Positions 7,981 through 16,396 of a stretch of 64,000 nucleotides of DNA are shown piece after piece (position 1 is the first letter of the stretch; the number at the start of each line of letters is the position of its first letter). Below the pieces are notes generated by a model. It was not told where the DNA came from and ran no database searches. It was given only the letters and a program-made list of their open reading frames with translations. This DNA is from CAYYJS01 sp964472315 (lineage in GTDB: Bacteria; Verrucomicrobiota; Kiritimatiellia; UBA8416): positions 1 to 64,000 of the forward strand of contig CAYYJS010000006.1 of the NCBI GenBank assembly GCA_964472315.1. The letters are read 5' to 3'. Both the position numbers and the translations under genes were made by a program.

Positions 7981-9543
7981 TTACGGGTAGATGGGGTAGC
8001 CGGACTGCACGTCCGCCCCGGCAATCCCGACGACCGTCCGTCCGCCGGCGGCCGCGCCACCGTCGATCTGGATGCCGTAGTCCAGGATGCCGCCGGATAT
8101 GGGTATGGTAGTCCCGCCTCCGGGACCAACCACCGTACCCACGAATTCCTGAAACGTAATGTTCGGATACCGAAACGCCACCCCGTCGACCGTCAACTGG
8201 AACGGGACACTGGCATCCGTATCGGCCAACACGCCGGGATTCCCGACCATCGTACCGTCACTCTCGAAGCCACCCGCAGCCTGGAACGTGAGGCCATTGA
8301 TGGAGTCACCCATCGCGACCAGACAGCGCCAGTCGCTCTTGCCATAGCCCCAGATGTTCAGGTCCAGCGCGCAGGTGCCCTGCATCGCACGCTTGACGCC
8401 GAACGCGTCTTCGACGACCGCGGCCGAGATGCCCTGACCGGTCAGCATGCCGAGACCCGGACCCGTGAAAAACGGCTCGTATGGGCTCGGCGGATCGTCG
8501 AACGCTCCGCCGATGAACGGATTCGGCACGCTATTGTTGAGGATCTCAGGCCTTTCGTACCGCGTCATATGGTCGCTGCCGACGGGCGAAACATAGCCAT
8601 AGAAGCCCCATTCCCAGTCGATTCCGGACCCATGCCGCACATACTTGTACTCGCCATCAACACCGCCCCCACCGCCGCCGCCACCACCGGTAAGAGTGCT
8701 GCCGCCACCCGCGGGCGGCGGCTCGCCCGGCAACGGCAACCCGGGATTCGGCTGGTTGTTCCAGTGGCCGTTGTCGCCCGGTCCGCCACCCTGCGCAGGT
8801 CCGAACGGCGAGGGAACGCCGGGCCCGGGCAGGAAGAAGGCGCCGGCAGGCGCGTCGCCGCCCGGCGTGGTGCCGAGGATCAGCGCCCGCAGTTCTTCCG
8901 ACGTTGCGACGCGACGCTGGAGACCGCCCTCCTCCTCGATGATCACGAGGAGTCCGGCCTTCAACACTTCCAGAAGATCGCCGGCGTCGACCCGGCCGTC
9001 GCGGATCTTGGCGGGATCGACAAAATCCTTTTGGATGATGATTCTCCGTCCGCCGGGAAGCTCGATGATGTAGACCATCTCGCGGTCTTCATCGACGCGG
9101 AACCCGACTTCGCAGCCGCGAATGCCGATCGTGGCCATCTTCGTCTTCACCTTGAACCGTTCAGGATTCGCCTGCGTGATCCGACCGGTTACCACGCGGA
9201 AAAGCCCCTTCGTCGCCCGCAGCAGACAGTTCGACTCGTCGACCTTGTCGGGGTCGTAGACGAAGGCATCGATCGTCAGCGTGCTGTTCTCGCCCTGGGA
9301 AACGACGGATTCGTCCAGGAACATGATTTGCAGAATGCCGCCCGCCGGTGTGTGAATCGTGTCCTGGAATTGGACCGGCGCCTTGAGCGCCAGATCGCGG
9401 ATGGCGCCGGCGGGGTCGACGGCCGTCGCCTGGCCCTGCATGGCGATCACCGTTCCAACCGGCTGCTGAGCCAGCGCCGGCGACGCCAGAAGGAGGATCG
9501 CCACGCATGCGACGCCGAAGCGGTATGGTGTTCGCCGGTTCAT
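7981..9543 (-). CDS. secreted FecR-domain protein
   Basis: This 520-residue protein has a signal peptide (about residues 1-26, ending ALAQQ). A FecR domain follows over about 28-190: the LKAPVQFQDTIHTPAGG and ENSTLTIDAFVYDP segments and the MATIGIRGCEVGF block are typical. The middle (about 225-300) is Gly/Pro-rich low complexity with a run of nine glycines (codons around 8664-8690). The C-terminal 230 residues are not recognised and may be a beta-rich extracellular part. In classical systems FecR relays an outer-membrane signal, but here the partner is probably the CHASE2 cyclase, since no ECF sigma gene is adjacent. The ATG at 9543 overlaps the TGA of the upstream barrel gene (TGATG), so translation is coupled; an ATG four codons earlier is less likely. 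Confidence 0.8.
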   Translation of the reverse strand: MNRRTPYRFGVACVAILLLASPALAQQPVGTVIAMQGQATAVDPAGAIRDLALKAPVQFQDTIHTPAGGILQIMFLDESVVSQGENSTLTIDAFVYDPDKVDESNCLLRATKGLFRVVTGRITQANPERFKVKTKMATIGIRGCEVGFRVDEDREMVYIIELPGGRRIIIQKDFVDPAKIRDGRVDAGDLLEVLKAGLLVIIEEEGGLQRRVATSEELRALILGTTPGGDAPAGAFFLPGPGVPSPFGPAQGGGPGDNGHWNNQPNPGLPLPGEPPPAGGGSTLTGGGGGGGGGVDGEYKYVRHGSGIDWEWGFYGYVSPVGSDHMTRYERPEILNNSVPNPFIGGAFDDPPSPYEPFFTGPGLGMLTGQGISAAVVEDAFGVKRAMQGTCALDLNIWGYGKSDWRCLVAMGDSINGLTFQAAGGFESDGTMVGNPGVLADTDASVPFQLTVDGVAFRYPNITFQEFVGTVVGPGGGTTIPISGGILDYGIQIDGGAAAGGRTVVGIAGADVQSGYPIYP

Positions 9544-11099
9544 CAGAAAGCCCACGACGTACTGATCGTTGTGATGTTGCGCCGATACTCGTAGAGGTCG
9601 AACGAGGATCGGTTATCGATGAACCGATGCCCCAGGTCGACGCTCCACCCATAGCCGATCCGCTTCGTGAGCCCCACGCTCGTGTCGAGAAGATCGTCGA
9701 TACGGTCATCGGGGGCCAACGGTTCGCGACGGTTGTACTCGACATGCGTGTACGCGGCCCGCGCGTAGAGCGCGACCCGCCACGGCAGACGCAGCTCGCC
9801 GCCGAGCTCGCCGGTGACACCCCAGTTCTCGAAGATCTCGCTCACGGGCGCGTCGTAGAGCAACGTGAGGCCGGCCGAGATGCTGTGTCGCCGCGCGCCC
9901 AGATAGCGCGTCGCCGTCTCCGATGCGGATAAATACATGCCGTCCCGCGTGGCCGACCCCGCATAGTCCCGGTGCTCCCCGCGCACGCGCGACAACCAGC
10001 GCATGTTGCCGGCCGGCCCGGTCGCCAGCAGCCAGGACGGCGCGACGAACACCCGGTCGACGAACCGATCGCCGTCCAGCATGATGCGATCGGCGCCGAC
10101 GGGCAGCGCGACATGGCTGTGCGGTCCCGTATGCTGCATGCCCATGGCGAGCCGATAGAAGGTGTTCTCGCGTTCAGGCGTGTCCTCCAGCCAATTCCCA
10201 TAGTAGCGGCCCTCGGCAATGACACCCCATCCGGCAGGCGCGGCGATGTCATACCCGCCGTGCATCATGCCCGAAAGGAACATGCCCGAGTCTTCGATCG
10301 GACGCAGGCCGGGACCGACCGCCAGTTCGCTGAAGACCACGCCGAACAGGCTCAGCGGCGCGATCCGGACGATGGAGGACTCGGGACCCACGTTGACGTT
10401 GTCGTCGCGAAAGGCGCCGACATCGAAGCGCCCCGCCCAGGTAAACCGGCGGGGACGCGCCATGCCCTCGACCTGTCCGAGATAGTCCTCGACAGCCCGC
10501 CGCACCTCCTCGGGCATGGGGAAGGCCAGCGCGCGATGGAACGATTCGGCCGCGAGTTCGACTTGCCCCAACGCCAGGTGCGACTGCGCCAGCGCCACAT
10601 GCGCCCGCGCGTGTTCGGGCCGCGCGAAGACGACACGCTCGAAAGCCAGCCGCGCGAACGAGTAGTCCTCCAACGAAGCGCATGCCATGCCGTAGGCGAA
10701 ATTCACTTCCGGACTGTCGGGGTGTTCCATGACTAGATTCGCGAACATCCGGCGCGCCGTTGCCAGTTCGCCGGACGCGCGCGCGGCCTTGCCGTCGACG
10801 CTGCGCGAATCGAGGAACAGGTCGTAGCACGCGAGCGGCGAACCGAGCAGCAACGCGGCGCACATGTCGGAACGACCGGCGGCCGCGGCCATGCGCAGCG
10901 GCGTAACCCCCTGCGCGTCCCGCGCCATGACAACTTCGGCATCCCCGGCCAGCAGCGCCCGGGCTTGCGCCACGTCGCCCGCGCTGACGGCCTCGTGAAT
11001 GGGCGCCGACGACGCCACGCCGACGGCCAGCGCGACCGCTGCCCAAGCCAGGGACAGCGCCCTGACGATTCCCGGCATACTCGTTTGGTCCAACCGCAT
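9543..11099 (-). CDS. ankyrin/TPR protein with C-terminal outer-membrane beta barrel
   Basis: This 518-residue exported protein has a signal segment at about residues 10-33. It then shows two ankyrin-like repeats (about 34-90, with IHEAVSAGDVAQARALL and TPLRMAAAAGRSDMC), TPR units (about 105-210), and a C-terminal half rich in alternating polar/aromatic strands ending in an aromatic residue (Phe), as outer-membrane barrels do. The periplasmic repeats could bind partner proteins while the barrel sits in the outer membrane. The start at 11099 is supported by GAGGG eight bases upstream; a later ATG at 11078 lacks a ribosome site. It is the first gene of the barrel-FecR-CHASE2 cyclase unit. The exact ligand or function is unknown. 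Confidence 0.7.
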   Translation of the reverse strand: MRLDQTSMPGIVRALSLAWAAVALAVGVASSAPIHEAVSAGDVAQARALLAGDAEVVMARDAQGVTPLRMAAAAGRSDMCAALLLGSPLACYDLFLDSRSVDGKAARASGELATARRMFANLVMEHPDSPEVNFAYGMACASLEDYSFARLAFERVVFARPEHARAHVALAQSHLALGQVELAAESFHRALAFPMPEEVRRAVEDYLGQVEGMARPRRFTWAGRFDVGAFRDDNVNVGPESSIVRIAPLSLFGVVFSELAVGPGLRPIEDSGMFLSGMMHGGYDIAAPAGWGVIAEGRYYGNWLEDTPERENTFYRLAMGMQHTGPHSHVALPVGADRIMLDGDRFVDRVFVAPSWLLATGPAGNMRWLSRVRGEHRDYAGSATRDGMYLSASETATRYLGARRHSISAGLTLLYDAPVSEIFENWGVTGELGGELRLPWRVALYARAAYTHVEYNRREPLAPDDRIDDLLDTSVGLTKRIGYGWSVDLGHRFIDNRSSFDLYEYRRNITTISTSWAF

Positions 11100-11129
11100 T
11101 CCGCAAGCCCTCGCCACACGTTCGACGGT

Positions 11130-11159
11130 AACATGCGCGCCACCCGGCGCCCGCGTCAA
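11130..11159 (-). promoter_or_regulatory. possible promoter for the barrel-FecR-cyclase unit
   Basis: On the minus strand TTGACG (11159-11154) is followed after 18 bp by CATGTT (11135-11130). The -35 box is good and the -10 box is weak. The position, 31 nt before the ATG, is suitable. Confidence 0.35.
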
Positions 11160-11204
11160 GCGCCAAAGACGGCCCTTGTCCCGAGGTCCCGAGTGAATCC
11201 TCAG

Positions 11205-11233
11205 TTGACACCCGCCCCGCCGCAGGCGACACT
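11205..11233 (+). promoter_or_regulatory. possible promoter for the DegT-acyltransferase-GT cassette
   Basis: A perfect -35 TTGACA (11205-11210) is followed after 17 bp by a weak -10 GACACT (11228-11233). The same combination, TTGACA with a xACACT -10, occurs before cstA at 48827-48855. Confidence 0.4.
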
Positions 11234-11296
11234 CGCCGCACGTTTCGCGGCAGGCTGGTGCCCGCCCGCGCGACGTCCCCGGAGGCACGTGACGGC

Positions 11297-12448
11297 ATGA
11301 GGAAGCGGGATAGCGTACTGGTATTCGGACAGCCGGCGATCGGCGAAGAGGAAATTGCCGCCGTCGTGGCGACCATGCGCGGCAAGTGGGTCGGCACCGG
11401 CCCGCGCGTACGCGAGTTTCAGGATCGATTCGCCGAGTACGTCGGCGCGCGCCACGCCATCGCAACGAACTCCTGCACCGCCGCCCTGCACCTGGTAATG
11501 GTGGCCGCCGGTATCGGCCGCGACGACGAAGTCATCACCACCCCCATGACGTTCTGCGCCACCGCCAATGCCATCATGCACACCGGCGCCCGCCCCGTCT
11601 TCGCCGACTGCGACCCGCGCGACGCCAACATCCTTCCCGAACGCATCGAGGCCTGCATCACGCCGCGAACGCGCGCCATCCTGCCCGTCCATTTCGCCGG
11701 GCGCCCCTGCGATATGGACCGCATCATGGCCATCGCCGCACGTCATGGCCTGCCGGTCTTCGAGGACTGCGCCCATGCCATCGAATCCCGCATCGGCAGC
11801 CGCCACTGCGGCACCTTCGGCGCGGCCGGTTGCTTCAGCTTCTACAGCACGAAGAACATCACCACCGTGGAGGGCGGCATGATCGTCACGGACGACGACG
11901 CCATGGCCGCGCGCCTCCGCATGCTCTCGCTCCATGGCATGAGCAAGGACGCCTGGCGGCGGTTCTCGGACGAAGGCTACGTCCACTACACGGTTTCGGA
12001 ATGCGGCTACAAGTACAACATGACCGACATGCAGGCCGCCATGGGCCTCTGCCAGTTGGCCCGCATCGATGCGTTCTACGCCCGCCGCAACGCCATCTGG
12101 AACCGCTATCAGGCCGAGCTCGCATCCCTGCCGCTCCTGCTGCCTCCGGCGCCCGCGCCCCATACGACCCACGCGCTGCACCTCTTCGCGCCGCTCGTGG
12201 ATCTGGAACGGACCGCCCTCACGCGGGACCTGCTCATGCGGAAGCTGTACGAACTGAATATCGGCACCGGCGTGCATTACGTGGCCCTGCACCGCCATCG
12301 ACTCTACCAGGCGCTCGGCTACAAGGATGGCGATTTCCCGGGTGCGGAGTTCATTTCCGACCGCACGCTGTCGATTCCGCTTTCGCCGGCGCTGACGGAT
12401 GACGACGTAACGGACGTGATCGATGCCCTGCGCCACGCACTGGCGTAA
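11297..12448 (+). CDS. DegT/DnrJ/EryC1-family sugar aminotransferase
   Basis: This 383-residue PLP enzyme of the sensory-box DegT/StrS family converts a keto-sugar nucleotide to an amino-sugar nucleotide for surface polysaccharide or glycan synthesis. The N-terminal FGQPAIGEEEI segment, the TNSCTAALHL substrate loop near residue 57, the DCAHAI segment near 158 and the PLP lysine in FYSTKNITTVEGG (about residue 183) are all present. GVHYVALH near 331 is the family's C-terminal motif. The ATG at 11297 is preceded by GGAGG at 11 nt. An acetyltransferase and a glycosyltransferase follow, so the likely order is transamination, N- or O-acylation, then transfer of the modified sugar. Confidence 0.9.
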   Translation: MRKRDSVLVFGQPAIGEEEIAAVVATMRGKWVGTGPRVREFQDRFAEYVGARHAIATNSCTAALHLVMVAAGIGRDDEVITTPMTFCATANAIMHTGARPVFADCDPRDANILPERIEACITPRTRAILPVHFAGRPCDMDRIMAIAARHGLPVFEDCAHAIESRIGSRHCGTFGAAGCFSFYSTKNITTVEGGMIVTDDDAMAARLRMLSLHGMSKDAWRRFSDEGYVHYTVSECGYKYNMTDMQAAMGLCQLARIDAFYARRNAIWNRYQAELASLPLLLPPAPAPHTTHALHLFAPLVDLERTALTRDLLMRKLYELNIGTGVHYVALHRHRLYQALGYKDGDFPGAEFISDRTLSIPLSPALTDDDVTDVIDALRHALA

Positions 12449-12490
12449 GCCCCCTGTCCCGTCCGCGAGGAAGAAGGAGGAAGTCGACCG

Positions 12491-13003
12491 ATGCCGCTGC
12501 TGAACGCCCTGCCAAGCCGTTGGTTGACCCGTCTCCTCGAATCGTGCCGCCACGAACGACGCATGGCGTTGCTGCGGGCGCTGGGCGTGACCGTCGGCCG
12601 GCGCTCGTCCATCCATCCGCCCTTCCGCATCGCCAACCGCAAACCGAAACGGCTCGCGGACCAGCTCGTCCTCGGCGACGACGTCTACATCGGCCGCGAT
12701 TGCCTCTTCGACCTCAAGGACCGCATCGTCATCGGCAACCGCGTCACGCTCGCCTACCGCGTCTGCATCGTGACGCATTGGGACCCCGGCGCCTCGCGCC
12801 TGGCCGCCGCGCGCCCGCCGACGCAGGCGCCGGTCACGATTTGCGACGATGCCTACGTCGGCACCCAGGCGACGCTCCTGCCGGGCGTCACCCTCGGCGC
12901 CGCTTGCATCGTGGCCGCCGGCGCCGTGGTGACGCACGACGTGGCCCCCGGCACGACCGTCGGCGGCGTGCCGGCCAGGGCGATCGCCACCCCAATCCCA
13001 TGA
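12491..13003 (+). CDS. hexapeptide-repeat acyltransferase
   Basis: This 170-residue protein has a left-handed beta-helix acyltransferase domain. Imperfect hexapeptide repeats run from about residue 65 to 155, for example VLGDDVYIGRDCLF and VTICDDAYVGTQATLLPGVTLG, ending with the familiar GGVPARAI closure. It should acetylate a sugar or related metabolite using acetyl-CoA. The catalytic histidine is probably the His of VTHWDPG. An AGGAAGAAGGAGG ribosome site sits just upstream, about 5-10 nt from the ATG. Its ATG-TGA end overlaps the next glycosyltransferase start by four bases. The amino group installed by the upstream DegT enzyme is a plausible target (inference from context). Confidence 0.8.
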   Translation: MPLLNALPSRWLTRLLESCRHERRMALLRALGVTVGRRSSIHPPFRIANRKPKRLADQLVLGDDVYIGRDCLFDLKDRIVIGNRVTLAYRVCIVTHWDPGASRLAAARPPTQAPVTICDDAYVGTQATLLPGVTLGAACIVAAGAVVTHDVAPGTTVGGVPARAIATPIP

Positions 13004-14211
13004 GCGGCAACGACGACAGAACGTGCGTGGCGCACTCGACCCATCCCTATCTGCCCATGTCGCAGTCGTGGATCCATAACCAGCTCACGCATCTCCAGCG
13101 CTATCGCCCGATCGTCCTCACGAAACGAACCGTCAACCTGGACCGTTTCCCCATCGACGGAATCTACCCGCTGCACGCCCTGCCCTGGTGGCGCGTGCCG
13201 ATCGAGAAGCTCCGCGCGCGGCGTCTCGGCTACTTCCCCTACCGTCGCCGCGTCATGGCCGACGAACGCGCCGCGATCCTGCACAGTCACGCCGGCACGT
13301 ATGGCCGTCAGGACCACCATCTCGCGCATGCCGCCGGCGTGCCGCACGTGGTCTCCTTTTACGGGTCCGACATCTGGCAGGGCTGTCGCGATCCCCGCTG
13401 CATGGACGCCTACCGCGTCATGTTCGCCGCCTCGGATCTGTTCCTCGTGGAAGGCCACGCGATGCGCGCCAAGGTCGTCGCGCTCGGCTGCCCGCCGGAC
13501 AAAGTCAAGGTGCACCACCTCGGCATCCCGCTCGACGGCATCCCCTACACGCCGCGGCAGGCACAGCCCGGGCAGCCGGTCGTGCTCCTCATGGCCGGCC
13601 GCGCCATCGCGAAGAAGGGCCATCTGATCGGCCTGCGCGCCTTCGCCCGGGCGGCGGCGAAATACCCGCATCTGCGCCTGACCATCATGACCTGGGGCGA
13701 CTATGACGATACGCGGCGCAACCTCGACGCGCTGAAGACGTTCGTGGCGGAGAACCGCCTGGGCGACCGCGTCACCATCACCGGACAAAAGCCCTACGAC
13801 GACTACCTGCGACTCACGCGCGCCTGCCACATCCTGCTCAATCCGAGCGTCCACGCCGCCGATGGCGACGCCGAGGGCGGCTTCCCGGTCACCATCACGG
13901 AACTCATGGCCGGCGGCATGCCGGTGATCGGCAGCGACCACTGCGACATTCCGGAAATCGTCGTCGACGGCCAGACCGGCCTCATCGCGCCCGAAGGCGA
14001 TGTCGACGCGCTGGCCGACCGGATCGAACGCCTGGCGCTCGCCCCCGAGACGTGGCCCGCCTTTGGCGAACGCGGCCGCGCGCTCGTCGCCGCCGAGTAC
14101 AACGCCGCCGTCCAGGCCCGCAAGCTCGAAGCTCTCTACGACGGCCTGCTCAGATGCTCCGCGGCACCACTGATCCGCATGGCCGCACAGCCCGTTCTCA
14201 CGACACGTTGA
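13000..14211 (+). CDS. family-4 glycosyltransferase
   Basis: This 403-residue GT-B glycosyltransferase starts at the ATG overlapping the acyltransferase stop (ATGA, 13000-13003). The N-terminal half contains ILHSHAGTYGRQDHHLAHA, like the acceptor-binding region of polysaccharide GT4 enzymes. The C-terminal half has LLMAGRAIAKKGH (donor-binding Gly/Lys), the EGGFPVTITELMAGGMPVIG block with its E-x7-E pair, and an EIVVDGQTGL tail motif. It is cytoplasmic or membrane-associated, with no membrane helix. As third gene of the cassette it probably adds the amino- or acyl-sugar to a lipid-linked glycan. Its 3' end overlaps the convergent ychF gene by 14 bp. Confidence 0.88.
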   Translation: MSGNDDRTCVAHSTHPYLPMSQSWIHNQLTHLQRYRPIVLTKRTVNLDRFPIDGIYPLHALPWWRVPIEKLRARRLGYFPYRRRVMADERAAILHSHAGTYGRQDHHLAHAAGVPHVVSFYGSDIWQGCRDPRCMDAYRVMFAASDLFLVEGHAMRAKVVALGCPPDKVKVHHLGIPLDGIPYTPRQAQPGQPVVLLMAGRAIAKKGHLIGLRAFARAAAKYPHLRLTIMTWGDYDDTRRNLDALKTFVAENRLGDRVTITGQKPYDDYLRLTRACHILLNPSVHAADGDAEGGFPVTITELMAGGMPVIGSDHCDIPEIVVDGQTGLIAPEGDVDALADRIERLALAPETWPAFGERGRALVAAEYNAAVQARKLEALYDGLLRCSAAPLIRMAAQPVLTTR

Positions 14212-15301
14212 AGAGGAACAAAATCACGTCGCCGTCTTCGACCACGTAATCCTTGCCTTCCTGGCGCATCAACCCGGCGGCCTTGCAGGCGGCTTCGCCG
14301 CCGTGTTCGACATAGGCCGCATAGGAAATCACCTGGGCGCGGATGAACCCGCGCTCGAAGTCCGTATGGATCACCCCCGCCGCCTGAGGGGCCTTGCAGC
14401 CCTGCCGGATCGTCCAGGCGCGCGCTTCCTTCGGCCCCGCCGTGAAGTAACTGATCAGCCCAAGCGTCCGATAGCCCGTATGCGCCACCTGGTCCAATCC
14501 CCCCTCCGCGATGCCGTACGAGGCGAGGAAGTCGCGGCGCTCGGCATCGGCCATGGCGCCCAACTCCTCCTCGATACGCGCGGAAATCTTGACGACCACC
14601 TCGTCGCGCGCCGCCGCATAATCGCGCACGGCACGCACATAGGCATTGTCCTCTCCCATGCCGTTCTCGTCGACATTGGCACAGTAGATCAGCTTCTTGT
14701 CGGTGATGAACTGCATCTCCTTGAAAAACGCCGCCAGCGATTCGTGATCGCGCCGGGGATAGCTGCGCACGGTATGCCCGGCGCCGACATGCGCCAGCAG
14801 GTCGTCGACCGCCCCCTGCAGGTCGCGCGCGGCCTTATCGGCCCGCGCCTGCTTGCCCAGTCGCGCGACGCGATTCTCCAGCCGCTGCATATCGCTAAGA
14901 ATCAGCTCGGTTTCGATGGTCTCCATGTCGCGCACGGGGTCCACACTGCCTTCGACATGCACGATATCGGGATCGTCGAAGCACCGCACGACATGCATCA
15001 CGGCATCGGCTTCCCGGATGTTCGCCAGAAACTGGTTGCCCAGCCCCTCGCCCTTGCTCGCGCCCCGGACCAACCCGGCAATGTCGACGAAATCGACCGT
15101 CGCATGCGTCACCACCTTCGGCTTGACGATCCCCGCGATCGTGTCCAACCGGGGATCCGGCACCGGCACGACGGCGCGGTTGGCCTCGATCGTACAGAAC
15201 GGGTAGTTCGCCGCTTCGGCGTTCTGCGCTCGCGTCAATGCGTTGAAAATGGTCGATTTGCCCACGTTCGGCAAACCGACGATACCGACACTCAGTCCCA
15301 T
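14198..15301 (-). CDS. ychF: ribosome-associated ATPase YchF (Obg-like)
   Basis: This 367-residue cytosolic P-loop NTPase is of the universally conserved YchF/OLA1 type, which hydrolyses ATP more readily than GTP and binds ribosomes. The G1 motif GLPNVGKST lies at residues 9-17 and the G3 region DIAGLVRGASKGEGLGNQFL at about 73-92. The C-terminal TGS-like part carries TAGPKEARAWT and IHTDFERGFIRA, and the protein ends in a typical VEDGDVILFLFNV. Full length. It is divergently transcribed from the DHH phosphoesterase gene. Confidence 0.95.
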   Translation of the reverse strand: MGLSVGIVGLPNVGKSTIFNALTRAQNAEAANYPFCTIEANRAVVPVPDPRLDTIAGIVKPKVVTHATVDFVDIAGLVRGASKGEGLGNQFLANIREADAVMHVVRCFDDPDIVHVEGSVDPVRDMETIETELILSDMQRLENRVARLGKQARADKAARDLQGAVDDLLAHVGAGHTVRSYPRRDHESLAAFFKEMQFITDKKLIYCANVDENGMGEDNAYVRAVRDYAAARDEVVVKISARIEEELGAMADAERRDFLASYGIAEGGLDQVAHTGYRTLGLISYFTAGPKEARAWTIRQGCKAPQAAGVIHTDFERGFIRAQVISYAAYVEHGGEAACKAAGLMRQEGKDYVVEDGDVILFLFNVS

Positions 15302-15326
15302 ATGACATCCCCGCGAAAATTACCTA

Positions 15327-15355
15327 TTGCCCTGACCGCATCGCTTGCCCAGAAT
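15327..15355 (+). promoter_or_regulatory. possible promoter for the DHH phosphoesterase-cls pair
   Basis: TTGCCC (15327-15332), 17 bp, CAGAAT (15350-15355), with transcription expected near 15362. It is a moderate match to consensus in the short divergent gap with ychF. Confidence 0.35.
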
Positions 15356-15397
15356 GCCCCCCGGTGTAGCACTGCACGGCGGCGAAAGCAACAGCGT

Positions 15398-16396
15398 ATG
15401 AAAACCTCCGACAACGGTACGATGCAAACTCTGGCCCCGATCGCCGCGCGCCTGACCGCCGCCGCCCGCATCGCGATCACGACGCACGAGCGTCCCGACG
15501 GCGATGCCCTCGGTTCCGTGCTCGGACTGAAACGGTTGCTCGAAGCGGCCGGCAAGCAGGCGTGCGCCGTAGGCGTCGGCCCGCTGGGCGAGCGCTATGC
15601 GTTTCTGGTCGCGCCGGGCGAACTGACCGCGCCGGCCGATGCGAACATCGACGATTTCGACCTGTTTGTCGTGCTGGATTGCGGCGATCTGGACCGTCCC
15701 GCCGCGTTCGCCCGCGCGTGGGCCGCGCGGCTCCCGACCGTCAATATCGACCACCACAAGTCGAATACGATGTTCGGCACGCTCAACTACGTCGATACGG
15801 CCGCGTCTTCCGTCGGCGAAATCGTCCAGGAACTCGCCGGTCTCGCCGCGCTGCCCATGACCACCCCCGCGGCCGAAGCCCTGTGGGTCGCCATCGTGAC
15901 CGACACCGGGCGGTTTGCCTACGACAACACCTCGCCGCGCGCCCTGCGCGCCGCGTCTTCGCTCCTGACGCACGGCGTACGCACGAGCCGGATCGATTAC
16001 GAGATCTACCAGGCCGTGTCGGAGAAGCGACTGCGCCTGGAGACGCGCGCCCTGCAATCGCTCGGCACGGCGGAGCAGGGCCGCGTGGCCTGGGTCGCGC
16101 TGACGCGCGCAGACTTCGCCGCCACCGGGTGCGCCGTGACCGACGCCGAGGATCTCGTGAACATCCCGCGGCGCCTCCGCGGCGTCGAGGTCGCGCTCTT
16201 CTTCTGCGAACTGCCGGACACGACCCTCGTCAAAGCCGGTTTCCGCACCGTACCGCCTTATGACGCCGCCGCGCTGTGCCAGACGCTTGGCGGCGGCGGC
16301 CACGCCCGCGCCGCCGGTTGTTCGTTCGACCACCACCCCCTCGCCGCGGCGCGAACCATCGTGCTCGACGCCATCCATCGGGAATGGTTCGCATGA
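15398..16396 (+). CDS. DHH-family phosphoesterase (NrnA-like oligoribonuclease/pAp phosphatase)
   Basis: This 332-residue protein has a DHH domain (HERPDGDALGS near residue 31 and the DHH triad in NIDHHKSN near 121) and a C-terminal DHHA1 domain ending with GGGGHARAAG near 300. It should use manganese to degrade short RNA fragments and/or dephosphorylate 3'-phosphoadenosine 5'-phosphate. Some relatives hydrolyse linear or cyclic dinucleotides such as pApA, which would connect with the c-di-AMP synthase at 32785-33642; that link is inference. The ATG at 15398 is chosen, with an alternative at 15422. Its stop overlaps the cardiolipin synthase start (ATGA). Confidence 0.88.
   Translation: MKTSDNGTMQTLAPIAARLTAAARIAITTHERPDGDALGSVLGLKRLLEAAGKQACAVGVGPLGERYAFLVAPGELTAPADANIDDFDLFVVLDCGDLDRPAAFARAWAARLPTVNIDHHKSNTMFGTLNYVDTAASSVGEIVQELAGLAALPMTTPAAEALWVAIVTDTGRFAYDNTSPRALRAASSLLTHGVRTSRIDYEIYQAVSEKRLRLETRALQSLGTAEQGRVAWVALTRADFAATGCAVTDAEDLVNIPRRLRGVEVALFFCELPDTTLVKAGFRTVPPYDAAALCQTLGGGGHARAAGCSFDHHPLAAARTIVLDAIHREWFA

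Noticed and set aside
4951..9594. A 1547-codon open frame on the plus strand, antisense to nifU, the cyclase and the FecR gene
   Set aside because: It lies opposite three clear genes and its product is low-complexity Arg/Asp/His-rich, as expected from the reverse complement of high-G+C codons.
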